DNA of 40,310 bases from Ruminococcaceae bacterium UBA3329 (GTDB lineage: Bacteria; Bacillota; Clostridia; Oscillospirales; Acutalibacteraceae), in assembly GCA_002361875.1 (NCBI GenBank), contig DERX01000071.1, positions 1 through 40,310 of the forward strand, read 5' to 3'. Positions 22,623 to 30,982 of this stretch are shown here, in pieces; the first letter of the stretch is position 1, and each line of letters starts with the position of its first letter. Both the position numbers and the translations under genes were made by a program. Under the pieces are notes generated by a model. It did not search any database and was not told where the DNA came from. It saw nothing but the letters and a program-made list of their open reading frames with translations.

Positions 22623-22661
22623 AAAACGGAGCCTAAGTTAAGAAACTCTAAGCTCCGTTTT
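22623..22661. terminator. Bidirectional hairpin terminator
   Basis: AAAACGGAGC pairs with GCTCCGTTTT (10 bp). TCTTTTTATTT follows on the + strand and a T stretch on the - strand. It can end transcripts from the nagA side and from the membrane gene at 22718. Confidence 0.75.
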
Positions 22662-22717
22662 CTTTTTATTTACTTTTTGTCTATGTGTTTTTTGCAGTAC
22701 CATTTTATAAATCTATC

Positions 22718-23152
22718 TTAGTTTTCACATATATAACGAATATCCTTGAGCATAAGAACTATTGTTACCATTAAATATATTTCCTTCGCAATGCCTACAC
22801 ATACATAAATCATAGCCGGCATATACATCAATAAATAAATTACGGCATACGGTATAAAGTGCGTACACAAAACAATAGCCGTCCCTTTATGCAATTCTTT
22901 TCTGTAAAATGCAAAGCCAACTGCTGAAATTATAATTGAAACAATAAGTGTTAAAATGTGAAACAATACAAGCCCTAAGCCATCACTATTTAATGATATA
23001 TCCATTAAGAAGTCACTTATATCGCCTAAAAGTCCACTTGAGTTTACTCCGATATGCGTAAATGCAATTACAAAAATATTATCATAAATAAAATTTAATA
23101 TAACAGCAACGCAAAGTATAATGTATCCGACTTTCAAAGCTTTACTCTTCAC
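22718..23152 (-). CDS. Four-helix membrane protein, function unknown
   Basis: This 144-aa protein has four hydrophobic helices (about 8-32, 55-78, 92-112 and 114-136) joined by short loops. I see no motif that names it. I prefer the GTG at 23152, eight bases after AAGGAGG; an upstream GTG at 23161 abuts that site. It is a lone gene between the repeat cluster and the end of the ribosomal operon. Confidence 0.65.
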   Translation of the reverse strand: MKSKALKVGYIILCVAVILNFIYDNIFVIAFTHIGVNSSGLLGDISDFLMDISLNSDGLGLVLFHILTLIVSIIISAVGFAFYRKELHKGTAIVLCTHFIPYAVIYLLMYMPAMIYVCVGIAKEIYLMVTIVLMLKDIRYICEN

Positions 23153-23285
23153 CAAACTCACCTCCTTACAATTAAAATCTTATAATATAATCTTTATGGT
23201 TATCTCTTACTTTAAATATAGCATATTAAATACGGTTTGTCGAGCAATGATTTGTTGCTTACGGTTTTAGACGCACCAAAAATAA

Positions 23286-23310
23286 ACCCTGCCTCAGATT
23301 GAAGCAGGGT
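23286..23310 (-). terminator. Terminator of the S10-spc-alpha operon
   Basis: On the - strand ACCCTGC pairs with GCAGGGT around 11 bases and is followed by TTATTTTTGG. It lies 22 bases past the rplQ stop. Confidence 0.85.
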
Positions 23311-23332
23311 AATTTTTATTATTTTGACCGTA

Positions 23333-23680
23333 TTAGTCGTTAATAAGCTCAATGATGCACATTTCTGCTGCATCGCCGCGTCTCGGGCCGGTCTTGATTA
23401 TACGGGTGTATCCGCCTTTTCTGTCAGCATACTTCGGGGAAACCTCTTCAATAAGCTTCTTTGCGACAGCTTCCTTTGTGATGTAGGAATAAACCTGTCT
23501 TTTTGCATGAAGGCTGTTATCTTTACCAATGGTAATCATTTTTTCAGCCATTGCTCTGACTTCTTTTGCTCTGGTTACCGTTGTTTCAATTTGACCGTTC
23601 TCAATAAGGTAAGTTACCATACCTCTGAGCATAGACTTACGGTGATCGCTTGTTCTGCCAAGTTTTCTTGTTCCGGGCAT
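23333..23680 (-). CDS. rplQ: 50S ribosomal protein L17
   Basis: This 115-aa protein binds 23S rRNA near the exit tunnel. Its start (MPGTRKLGRTSDHRKSMLRG) and the TRAKEVRAMAEKMIT block are diagnostic, and the C-terminal GPRRGDAAEMCIIEL is typical. It is the last gene of the operon, 17 bp after rpoA, with a terminator behind it. No ecfA transport genes follow, unlike in many Firmicutes. Confidence 0.97.
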   Translation of the reverse strand: MPGTRKLGRTSDHRKSMLRGMVTYLIENGQIETTVTRAKEVRAMAEKMITIGKDNSLHAKRQVYSYITKEAVAKKLIEEVSPKYADRKGGYTRIIKTGPRRGDAAEMCIIELIND

Positions 23681-23697
23681 TCAAAATCACTCCTTTA

Positions 23698-24648
23698 TTA
23701 TTCGTCTTCCTTACGCAAAGAAAGATTGAGAGAATCAAGCTTTGCAATTACCTCGTCAAGTGATTTACGACCGAGGTTGCGGACTCTCATCATATCTTCT
23801 TCTGATTTACTAATAAGCTCTTCCACTGTAAATATTCCTGCACGCTTTAAGCAGTTGAAGGAACGAACTGAAAGATCTAACTCCTCGATAACCATTTCGA
23901 GGATCTTACCCTTTGAATCGTCATTTTTAACGATCATAGTTTCTGTTTCTCTTGCCTCGTCGGAAAGGTCAACAAAAAGGTTAAGATGGTCTGTAAGGAT
24001 TTTTGCGCCGAGAGATACTGCCTCCTGCGCTGAAATAGTGCCGTCTGTCCAAATCTCGATTGACAATTTGTCATAGTCTGTGATTTGACCGACACGGGTA
24101 TTTTCAACCGTATAGTTAACTTTTAATACGGGTGTATAGATTGAATCAATTGCAATTACGCCGATAACGGGCTGCATAATCTGCTTATTTCTTTCAGCCG
24201 AAACATAACCTCTGCCCTTGTCTGCGGTAAGCTCCATTTTAAGAACTGCACCTTCCTCAAGGTTAGCGATAACATGCTCGGGATTAAGAATTTCAACGTC
24301 AGAATCAGCCTTAATGTCACCTGCGGTAACTGTGCCCTTGCCGCTTGCATCAACGTAAAGTGTTTTAACTGCGTCGCCGTGAATCTTAAGAATTACGCCT
24401 TTAAGGTTCAAAACGATTTCAGTAACATCCTCTTTCACACCGTCAATGGTTGAGAATTCGTGAAGAACACCGTCAATCTTTACTGATGTAATAGCATATC
24501 CGGGGAGTGATGACAAAAGTACACGGCGAAGGGAGTTACCCAAGGTTGTGCCGTAGCCGCGCTCTAAAGGCTCAACTACAAATTTGCCATAAGTTCCGTC
24601 GGCAGTAAGATCAAGTGCTTCAATGCCGGGCTTCTCAATTCCTATCAT
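23698..24648 (-). CDS. rpoA: RNA polymerase alpha subunit
   Basis: This 316-aa subunit forms the dimer on which polymerase assembles. The N-terminal domain (1-about 230) carries ERGYGTTLGNSLRRVLLSSL. A linker leads to the C-terminal domain (about 248-312) with SFNCLKRAGIFTVEEL and RNLGRKSLDEV, which contacts UP elements and activators. It follows rpsD with a 65-bp gap. Confidence 0.98.
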   Translation of the reverse strand: MIGIEKPGIEALDLTADGTYGKFVVEPLERGYGTTLGNSLRRVLLSSLPGYAITSVKIDGVLHEFSTIDGVKEDVTEIVLNLKGVILKIHGDAVKTLYVDASGKGTVTAGDIKADSDVEILNPEHVIANLEEGAVLKMELTADKGRGYVSAERNKQIMQPVIGVIAIDSIYTPVLKVNYTVENTRVGQITDYDKLSIEIWTDGTISAQEAVSLGAKILTDHLNLFVDLSDEARETETMIVKNDDSKGKILEMVIEELDLSVRSFNCLKRAGIFTVEELISKSEEDMMRVRNLGRKSLDEVIAKLDSLNLSLRKEDE

Positions 24649-24713
24649 TCAAAACCCTCCTAACTAAATTGCAGAAATACTCTGCTGTAATAAATAAATA
24701 TACTCTCAGTCTA

Positions 24714-25340
24714 TTATTTTGAATAGAACTCGACGATAAGATGCTCTTCAACGGGTACTCCGATTTCCTCGCGTTCGGGCATTCTTGTGATTTTTGCAGA
24801 GTTGTTTTCTGCGTCCTTATCAAGCCATGCAGGAACGGGACGTGATGCGTTTGCCTCAAGCACTGCCTTAATCTTGTCGCTGTCAAGGCTCTTCGCTTTA
24901 AGAGAAACAACATCGCCTTCTTTAAGAAGGTATGAAGGAATGTCAACCTTCTTGCCGTTTACAAGGTAATGTGCATGGATTGTAAGCTGTCTTGCTTCTG
25001 CACGGGATGAAGCCCATCCGAGAAGGTAAACTACATTATCAAGACGGCTTTCGCAGAGTCTTAAAAGGTTTTCACCTGAAACACCCTGACGGCGCTCTGC
25101 CATCAGGAAATACTTGTGGAACTGACCTTCCTGAATACCGTAATAACGCTTTGCAGTCTGCTTTGCGCGAAGCTGCAAGCCGTATTCAGAAGTCTTTTTG
25201 CGGTTTTGACCGTGCTGACCGGGAGCGTATGAACGACGCTCAATAGCACATTTGCCTGTGTAGCATCTGTCACCCTTAAGGAAGAGCTTTTTGCCTTCAC
25301 GGCGGCAAAGCTTACAAACCGCACCGGTATATCTTGCCAT
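24714..25340 (-). CDS. rpsD: 30S ribosomal protein S4, zinc-binding form
   Basis: This 208-aa primary 16S-binding protein is needed early in 30S assembly. Cysteines C9, C12, C26 and C31 make the zinc-binding (C+) N-terminus. The S4 RNA-binding domain follows, with RLDNVVYLLGWASSRAEARQ (about 97-116). In Bacillus rpsD lies elsewhere in the genome; here it sits between rpsK and rpoA, as in many Clostridia. Confidence 0.97.
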   Translation of the reverse strand: MARYTGAVCKLCRREGKKLFLKGDRCYTGKCAIERRSYAPGQHGQNRKKTSEYGLQLRAKQTAKRYYGIQEGQFHKYFLMAERRQGVSGENLLRLCESRLDNVVYLLGWASSRAEARQLTIHAHYLVNGKKVDIPSYLLKEGDVVSLKAKSLDSDKIKAVLEANASRPVPAWLDKDAENNSAKITRMPEREEIGVPVEEHLIVEFYSK

Positions 25341-25363
25341 AATTACTGTACCTCCAAATTCTG

Positions 25364-25762
25364 TTATACACGTCTTCTTTTGGGCGGACGGCAGCCGTTA
25401 TGCGGAATGGGAGTAACATCTTTAATCATTGTTACTTCAAGACCTACTGTCTGAAGAGCTCTGATAGCTGCTTCACGGCCTGCACCCGGACCCTTAACGT
25501 ATACTTCAACTGTCTTCATACCGTGGTCAATAGCAATTTTTGCTGCTGTTTCCGCTGCTGTCTGTGCTGCGAAAGGAGTAGATTTACGAGAACCTCTGAA
25601 GCCCATTTCGCCGGCAGATGCCCAAGAAACCGCATTGCCCTGAACATCGGTAATTGTTACGATTGTGTTATTGAAGGTTGATTGAATATGGACAGCACCT
25701 TTTTCAATGTTCTTCTTTTCACGACGCTTTCTTGTAGCGCCCTTCTTTGCTGTTGTAGCCAT
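25364..25762 (-). CDS. rpsK: 30S ribosomal protein S11
   Basis: This 132-aa protein of the 30S platform touches mRNA near the E site. Diagnostic blocks are HIQSTFNNTIVTITDVQGN, SAGEMGFRGSRKSTPFAAQ and the end PHNGCRPPKRRRV. It lies 18 bp after rpsM and 23 bp before rpsD. Confidence 0.97.
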   Translation of the reverse strand: MATTAKKGATRKRREKKNIEKGAVHIQSTFNNTIVTITDVQGNAVSWASAGEMGFRGSRKSTPFAAQTAAETAAKIAIDHGMKTVEVYVKGPGAGREAAIRALQTVGLEVTMIKDVTPIPHNGCRPPKRRRV

Positions 25763-25780
25763 TTACAATTCCCTCCCCGC

Positions 25781-26149
25781 TTATTTCTTCTTATTAGCGA
25801 TTGTTTTCTTCGGACCCTTACGAGTACGAGCGTTTGTCTTTGAACGCTGACCTCTTACGGGAAGGCCTTTACGGTGGCGAACTCCTCTGTAACAACCAAT
25901 TTCAATAAGTCTTTTAATGTCAAAAGCTGTTTCTCTTCTGAGGTCACCCTCAACCTTTACGTTGTGGTCAATATACTCACGAAGCTTTGAAACATCCTCT
26001 TCGGTCAAATCCTTAACACGTGTGTCGGGATTGATACCTGTTGCAGCAACGATGTCGCTGGCTGTTTTTCTGCCTATACCGAAAATATAAGTAAGAGCAA
26101 TCTCTACTCTCTTCTCTCTCGGTAAGTCAACACCTGAAATACGAGCCAT
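25781..26149 (-). CDS. rpsM: 30S ribosomal protein S13
   Basis: This 122-aa protein at the head of the 30S contacts P-site tRNA and the 50S. MARISGVDLPREKRVEIALTY, GIGRKTASDI and RGLPVRGQRSKTNARTRKGP identify it. It has a GGAGG site and follows rpmJ after a long 140-bp gap that contains a hairpin. Confidence 0.97.
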   Translation of the reverse strand: MARISGVDLPREKRVEIALTYIFGIGRKTASDIVAATGINPDTRVKDLTEEDVSKLREYIDHNVKVEGDLRRETAFDIKRLIEIGCYRGVRHRKGLPVRGQRSKTNARTRKGPKKTIANKKK

Positions 26150-26202
26150 TTATTGTTGCACCTCCATTTTAATTCTGTCGGCATAAAGCCTTAAATTTAG
26201 GT

Positions 26203-26229
26203 ATCGTTCTTTAGTACTTTAAGAACGAT
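26203..26229. promoter_or_regulatory. Hairpin in the rpmJ-rpsM gap
   Basis: ATCGTTCTT and AAGAACGAT form a perfect 9-bp stem with a 9-base loop. No T run follows on the - strand, so it may be a processing or protein-binding site rather than a terminator. The rest of this 140-bp gap holds a weak TACCG/CGGTA stem near 26256-26276. Confidence 0.4.
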
Positions 26230-26289
26230 TGAGCATTAGCGCTGAAATAAACCCGTACCGCCCTGCAGTGACGGTATTTAAAGTGTACC

Positions 26290-26403
26290 TCAGCCCTGAC
26301 GCTGCTTGTGCTTCGGGTTCTCACAGATAACCATGATTTTACCCTTACGCTTAATTACTTTGCATTTTTCGCAAATTTTCTTGACAGAAGGTCTAACTTT
26401 CAT
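26290..26403 (-). CDS. rpmJ: 50S ribosomal protein L36, zinc-binding form
   Basis: This 37-aa protein begins MKVRPSVKKICEKCKVIKRK. Zinc ligands C11, C14, C27 and H32 make the C+ form. An AGGAGG site precedes the ATG. It sits between infA and rpsM, as is usual in Firmicutes. Confidence 0.96.
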   Translation of the reverse strand: MKVRPSVKKICEKCKVIKRKGKIMVICENPKHKQRQG

Positions 26404-26436
26404 TTTTATTACCTCCTAAAATAATGCTGTCAAAAA

Positions 26437-26655
26437 TTATTTTGAACGCCATGTAATTCTGCCGTTGTTAAGGTCATACGGTGAAAGCTCAACCGTTACC
26501 TTGTCGCCTGCAAGAATTCTGATGTAGTTCATTCGAAGCTTACCCGAAATTCGGGCGTGTATCTGATGTCCGTTTTCAAGCTCTACAATAAACATTGTAT
26601 TGGGGAGCACCTCGACAACAGTACCCTCAACTTCAATCATATCCTGTTTTGCCAT
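26437..26655 (-). CDS. infA: Translation initiation factor IF-1
   Basis: This 72-aa OB-fold protein binds the A site of the 30S and works with IF-2 and IF-3. Diagnostic: MAKQDMIEVEGTVVEVLPN, then NGHQIHARISGKLRMNYIRI. The ATG at 26655 has GAGG upstream and lies four bases after the KOW gene. The usual C-terminus ends with ITWRSK. Confidence 0.97.
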   Translation of the reverse strand: MAKQDMIEVEGTVVEVLPNTMFIVELENGHQIHARISGKLRMNYIRILAGDKVTVELSPYDLNNGRITWRSK

Positions 26656-26659
26656 AACA

Positions 26660-26896
26660 TCAAACCTCACTTAACAATATTTTTCTTAAAGTTTTGTCCG
26701 TCAGCGGAAACATATTTGAAATGCTTTTACCCGTGAGCCTTGCGTGCTTGGGATTTTTCTTTTTAGGTCTCCCTAAAGGTCTTTCCCTGCCGTCCGCAAG
26801 GTAGATAAATTTTTCATCTGCCCCGACAATGCACATCAATCTGCCTTTTTCTTTGCCTTTCAGGCAAATAACAAGCTGTCCAAGACCGTACTCCAT
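26660..26896 (-). CDS. KOW-domain RNA-binding protein of the spc region
   Basis: This 78-aa protein has an L14e-like KOW domain (GQLVICLKGKEKGRLMCIVG) and then a basic region (RPKKKNPKHARLTGKS). Such a gene between map and infA is typical of Clostridia and related Firmicutes; its role in ribosome function is not known. It starts 10 bp after map with GAGG upstream. Confidence 0.85.
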   Translation of the reverse strand: MEYGLGQLVICLKGKEKGRLMCIVGADEKFIYLADGRERPLGRPKKKNPKHARLTGKSISNMFPLTDKTLRKILLSEV

Positions 26897-26906
26897 AAGA
26901 TTTTCC

Positions 26907-27659
26907 TCACAAGACTTCGGTCAAAATAATCGGTCCATTGCTTGTAATGGCAATAGTATGTTCAAAATGTGCGGACAATTTTCCGTCAAGCGTTTTTACT
27001 GTCCAACCGTCGGACAATTGCCTGACTTCTTTTTTTCCCATATTGATCATAGGCTCAATAGCAATGGTCATTCCGGGTAAGAGGCGCTGGCCTCTTCCGG
27101 CTGTTCCGTAATTCGGAACCGATGGGTCTTCATGAAGCTTCGTTCCTACACCGTGACCTGTGTATTCACGAACCACCGAAAAGCCTCGCTCTTCGCAATA
27201 GGTCTGAACAGCATTTGCTATATCGCCGATTCTGTTGCCTGCGACAGCCTGTTCAATGCCCTTGTAAAGGCTCTCCCTTGTTGTGTCGCACAGCCGCTTC
27301 GCCTCATCGGAAATTTTCCCGACAGCGAAAGTAGCAGCATTATCACCGTTATAGCCGTCAACCTTTGCGCCTAAATCGATGCTTACGATGTCGCCTTCTT
27401 TCAGCACCCTCGTTTTTGAGGGAATGCCGTGAATGACCTCATCATTTATGGAAATACATGCGGTAGCAGGAAAACCGTAAAGATTTAAAAAGTTAGGCTC
27501 AGCACCCTGCTTTTTAATGTAACGGTATGCAATTTGGTCAATTTCATAGGTAGTAATACCCGGTTTAACCGCCTCGCCTGCTACCCTTAATGCCCCCGCA
27601 GAGATAATGCATGCTTTTCGCATTTTCTCAATCTCTTTTGCGGTTCTAAGCACTATCAT
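26907..27659 (-). CDS. map: Methionine aminopeptidase, type I
   Basis: This 250-aa metalloprotease removes the first Met from new proteins. Metal ligands are visible in SIDLGAKVDGYNGDNAATF (two Asp), TGHGVGTKLHEDP (His), AIEPMINMG (Glu) and HFEHTIAIT (Glu). It lacks the zinc-finger extension of some family members. It is separated from adk by 170 bp, which may contain an internal promoter. Confidence 0.96.
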   Translation of the reverse strand: MIVLRTAKEIEKMRKACIISAGALRVAGEAVKPGITTYEIDQIAYRYIKKQGAEPNFLNLYGFPATACISINDEVIHGIPSKTRVLKEGDIVSIDLGAKVDGYNGDNAATFAVGKISDEAKRLCDTTRESLYKGIEQAVAGNRIGDIANAVQTYCEERGFSVVREYTGHGVGTKLHEDPSVPNYGTAGRGQRLLPGMTIAIEPMINMGKKEVRQLSDGWTVKTLDGKLSAHFEHTIAITSNGPIILTEVL

Positions 27660-27696
27660 GTTAATCCTCCAAGTAACTGCTGATTGAATCGGATTG

Positions 27697-27725
27697 CGAT
27701 TATCAGCGAGTTAATTTTTTGTCAA
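27697..27725 (-). promoter_or_regulatory. Possible internal promoter before map
   Basis: On the - strand TTGACA (27720-27725) is consensus. The -10 is either TAATCG (27697-27702, 17-base spacer) or GATAAT (27699-27704, 15-base spacer). It could add transcription of map-infA-rpsM-rpoA. The unusually long gap supports it. Confidence 0.45.
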
Positions 27726-27829
27726 AACCGTTAAAAAACGCAGGCAATACTTGGTGTATTAACGAGTATTTTAAACGAGTTATGACGGAAAAGTAACCGA
27801 TGAGAATTGTGGTACAATTTAATCAGTGG

Positions 27830-28459
27830 TTACTCTAATGCTTTGAAGACAAGAGCAGTAGTATCGGCTACTTCCTCTTGACCTTCCACTACAACGAGCT
27901 TACCCGTTTTAGCGTAATAATCTTTAAGCGGTTCCGTCTGTTCATGGTAAACATTAAGTCTGTCGATAACCGTTTCAGGTTTGTCGTCCTTACGCTGAAC
28001 AAGCTCGTCACCGCAAACGTCGCAGATGCCGTCCTGTTTGGGCTTTTTGTATTCAAGATGATAAGTTGCACCGCACTTTAAGCAAACACGTCTGCCTGAA
28101 AGACGGGCTGTAATCTTTTCATCGGGAACTTCAATATCGACAACCTTGTCAATATTGATACCCATAGTATCAAGAGCCTCTGCCTGCGGTATTGTTCTCG
28201 GAAAACCGTCGAGAATGAAACCGTTTTTACAGTCATCCTCTGCAAGTCTTTCTTTGATAATACCTATAACTACCTCATCAGGCACTAACGCACCGGCGTC
28301 GATATAGGACTTTGCTTTAAGCCCCATATCCGTACCGTTTTTAAGTGCTTCTCTGATGATATTACCTGTTGAAACAGCGGGAATATTGTATTTTTCACAA
28401 ATTTTCTCCGCCTGAGTACCTTTTCCTGCGCCGGGAGCGCCCAGAAGAATCAAATTCAT
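27830..28459 (-). CDS. adk: Adenylate kinase, zinc-lid form
   Basis: This 209-aa enzyme balances AMP, ADP and ATP. The P-loop GAPGAGKGT is at 7-15, and the LID carries C126, C129, C146 and C149, which hold zinc as in Gram-positive forms. DGFPRT (84-89) is the AMP-site block. The ATG at 28459 has GGAGG eight bases upstream. The gap after secY is 16 bp. Confidence 0.97.
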   Translation of the reverse strand: MNLILLGAPGAGKGTQAEKICEKYNIPAVSTGNIIREALKNGTDMGLKAKSYIDAGALVPDEVVIGIIKERLAEDDCKNGFILDGFPRTIPQAEALDTMGINIDKVVDIEVPDEKITARLSGRRVCLKCGATYHLEYKKPKQDGICDVCGDELVQRKDDKPETVIDRLNVYHEQTEPLKDYYAKTGKLVVVEGQEEVADTTALVFKALE

Positions 28460-28475
28460 ATCATCATCCTCCGAA

Positions 28476-29816
28476 TCAATCAAGGAATCCCTTGTAGTGA
28501 CGCATCATCATCTGGCTTTCGAGCTGCTTCTGTGTTTCAAGAGCAACGCCTACCAAAATGATAATTGATGTACCGCCTACTGCAAGGTTCATACCTGTGT
28601 GGTTAACAGTTACAAGCCAAGCAAGCTGTGAGAAGAGAATCGGGAAGAGTGCAACAACCGAAAGAAGAAGAGCACCCAAGAGTGTGATTCTGTTGAGAAC
28701 CTTTGTGATGTAAGAAATTGTGGGCTTACCGGGACGAATACCGGGGATTGAACCGCTGTTCTTACGAAGGTTGTCAGCCATGTCGATGGGATTATACTGA
28801 ATTGCCGCATAGAAATATGCGAAGAAAATGATGAAAAGGAAATAAATTGTTCCGTAGAACGGATGTGTCTGACCAAGCCAAACCTGAGTAAGATTGTACC
28901 AGAAACTACCCTTTTCACCGGGAGCAAACATTGCGATTGTGGGAAGAATTGAGAGAACAGATGAAGCAAAGATGATGGGTAGAACACCGCACATATTAAC
29001 CTTAATCGGCATATGAGTGTTCTGACCGCCGTACATTTTACGGCCTACAACACGCTTTGCATACTGAACGGGAATTCTTCTCTCAGCATTGTCCATCCAA
29101 ACAATGTAGAATATCATACCGATAAGAGCAATTGCTGCAATCGGAACAAGGATGTAATAACGTCCCTTTGCGCCGCCCATATTGAGGTACTGATAAAGGC
29201 TTGTAATTGTGGTGGGCATACGCGCTACGATACCTGCAAAAAGAATCATTGAAATACCGTTGCCGATACCTTTTTCGTTGATGCGCTCACCGAGCCACAT
29301 AACAATAACCGTACCCGCCGTGTAACAAAGAATCACTACGAGTGCTTCAAAAATGTTAAAGAAAACAAGCTTTGCACCGGTGCCTGTCATAGGGGCAAGG
29401 TAACCGTTTGCTCTGATAAAGAAGAAATATGCAATACTCTGAAGAAGACCTAATGCTAATGAAGAATATCTTGTGATTCTCTCCATTTTCTTTCTGCCCT
29501 CTTCACCTTCTTTTGCAAGGTTTTGAAGAGGAGTAATAGCTACTGTTAGAAGCTGAATGATAATTGATGCATTGATGTACGGAGTAATCGAAAGAGCAAA
29601 GAGAGTACCGTAGTTGAATGCATTACCAGTCATCATTGAAAGGTAAGTTACGAATGTACCCGCAGTGTCATTTCCGAAAAGTCCATTCTCTGCAATGTTT
29701 GTGAACGGAACAGGAAGTGCTGAACCAATTCTGTAAATTAAAATGATAATGCCCGTGAAAATAAGCTTTTTACGAATGTCTGCTATTTTCCAAGCATTTG
29801 CAAAAGTACGGAACAC
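28476..29816 (-). CDS. secY: Preprotein translocase subunit SecY
   Basis: This 446-aa protein is the channel of the Sec translocon, with ten membrane helices. Diagnostic parts are FTGIIILIYRIGSALPVPF (helix 1), GIGNGISMILFAGI (helix 5 region), RRIPVQYAKRVVGRKMYGGQ (cytoplasmic loop) and NPIDMADNLRKNSGSIPGIR. It starts with GTG two bases after rplO, with GAGGTGA seven bases upstream. Confidence 0.97.
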   Translation of the reverse strand: MFRTFANAWKIADIRKKLIFTGIIILIYRIGSALPVPFTNIAENGLFGNDTAGTFVTYLSMMTGNAFNYGTLFALSITPYINASIIIQLLTVAITPLQNLAKEGEEGRKKMERITRYSSLALGLLQSIAYFFFIRANGYLAPMTGTGAKLVFFNIFEALVVILCYTAGTVIVMWLGERINEKGIGNGISMILFAGIVARMPTTITSLYQYLNMGGAKGRYYILVPIAAIALIGMIFYIVWMDNAERRIPVQYAKRVVGRKMYGGQNTHMPIKVNMCGVLPIIFASSVLSILPTIAMFAPGEKGSFWYNLTQVWLGQTHPFYGTIYFLFIIFFAYFYAAIQYNPIDMADNLRKNSGSIPGIRPGKPTISYITKVLNRITLLGALLLSVVALFPILFSQLAWLVTVNHTGMNLAVGGTSIIILVGVALETQKQLESQMMMRHYKGFLD

Positions 29817-29818
29817 GG

Positions 29819-30259
29819 TCAGATCACCTCAGCCTTTCCGCCTGCTGCTTCAATCTTCTGCTGCGCAGAAGCTGAAAAAGCATTTGCTTTAACAGTAAGC
29901 TTCTTGCTGATTTCGCCGTTTCCTAATACTTTTACTCCGTCAAGAGCTTTCTTTACGAGGCCTGCATTAATGAGAGCCTCAACGTCAACAACAGCGCCGT
30001 CTTCAAATACATTAAGTGCTGAAACATTGACTGCCGCAATTTCCTTTGCGAAGATGTTGTTAAATCCGCGCTTCGGAAGACGTCTCTGCAAAGGCATCTG
30101 ACCGCCCTCAAAACCGGGACGCATACCTCTGCCTGCACGGGCCTTCTGACCCTTGTGACCTTTACCGGCCGTTTTACCCTGACCCGAAGCAGGACCTCTG
30201 CCTATACGCTTAACGTCCTTCTTTGAACCAGCCGCCGGAGCGAGTTCGTGCAATTTCAT
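29819..30259 (-). CDS. rplO: 50S ribosomal protein L15
   Basis: This 146-aa protein helps late 50S assembly. The start MKLHELAPAAGSKKDVKRIG, then GRGPASGQGKTAGKGHKGQK and a Gly/Arg-rich N-terminus identify it. It begins 12 bp after rpmD and ends two bases before secY. Confidence 0.97.
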   Translation of the reverse strand: MKLHELAPAAGSKKDVKRIGRGPASGQGKTAGKGHKGQKARAGRGMRPGFEGGQMPLQRRLPKRGFNNIFAKEIAAVNVSALNVFEDGAVVDVEALINAGLVKKALDGVKVLGNGEISKKLTVKANAFSASAQQKIEAAGGKAEVI

Positions 30260-30271
30260 ATTAGCACCTCC

Positions 30272-30451
30272 TTAAGCCTTAGTAACCTCTATAAGATGTG
30301 AAATCTTTTTAATTTTACCCTGAGTCGGAGCATTATCAGGCTGAATTGCCTTATCTCCGATTTTTCTGAGACCAAGTGCATGGGCAGTGGCAATCTGGTC
30401 TTTCTTTGAACCGATAAGACTCTTTACGAGCTTTACTTCTACATTTGCCAT
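30272..30451 (-). CDS. rpmD: 50S ribosomal protein L30
   Basis: This 59-aa protein translates as MANVEVKLVKSLIGSKKDQI, then ATAHALGLRKIGDKAIQPDN and an end ISHLIEVTKA. The LVKS and ALGLRKIG blocks are diagnostic. It lies between rpsE (13 bp) and rplO (12 bp), with a GGAG site. Confidence 0.95.
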   Translation of the reverse strand: MANVEVKLVKSLIGSKKDQIATAHALGLRKIGDKAIQPDNAPTQGKIKKISHLIEVTKA

Positions 30452-30464
30452 ATGAACACGCTCC

Positions 30465-30965
30465 TTAATCTAAAATTTCTTTAACTGACTTGCCCCTGAT
30501 AGCTGCAACCTCGTCTGCGTTGCGGAGCTTTGAAAGACCGTCAACAGTAGCACGAACTACGTTGCAGGGATTGTTTGAGCGAAGTGCTTTTGAACGAATG
30601 TCCTTAATACCTACCATTTCAATAACGGCACGTACGGGACCGCCTGCGATAACACCGGTACCGGGAGCAGCGGGTTTAAGAAGAACTACGCCTGCGCCGT
30701 ATTTACCTGTGATTTCGTGAGGAATTGTTGTTCCCTTAAGAGCAACCTTTATAAGATTTTTCTTTGCATCTTCAATACCCTTGCGGATAGCGTCCGGAAC
30801 CTCGCTTGATTTACCGAGTCCGAAACCGATGATGCCGTTACCGTCGCCGACAACTACTAAAGCGGAGAATTTCATAATACGGCCGCCCTTAACAGTTTTG
30901 GAAACACGGTTGATAGCAACAACTCTTTCCTGAAGTTCAAAGTCTTTAGCATCAATTTTAGCCAT
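30465..30965 (-). CDS. rpsE: 30S ribosomal protein S5
   Basis: This 166-aa protein supports decoding accuracy. It carries the S5 double-stranded RNA-binding motif (ERVVAINRVSKTVKGGR, then FSALVVVGDGNGIIGFGLGK) and a C-terminal domain with GPVRAVIEMVGIKDIRSKAL. AGGAG precedes the ATG. The gap to rplR is 17 bp. Confidence 0.97.
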   Translation of the reverse strand: MAKIDAKDFELQERVVAINRVSKTVKGGRIMKFSALVVVGDGNGIIGFGLGKSSEVPDAIRKGIEDAKKNLIKVALKGTTIPHEITGKYGAGVVLLKPAAPGTGVIAGGPVRAVIEMVGIKDIRSKALRSNNPCNVVRATVDGLSKLRNADEVAAIRGKSVKEILD

Positions 30966-30982
30966 TGTGATTTTCTCCTTTC

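Noticed and set aside
23324..24076. 250-codon + strand frame opposite rplQ and rpoA
   Set aside because: It is antisense to two certain genes and crosses their gap, with no start signal of its own.
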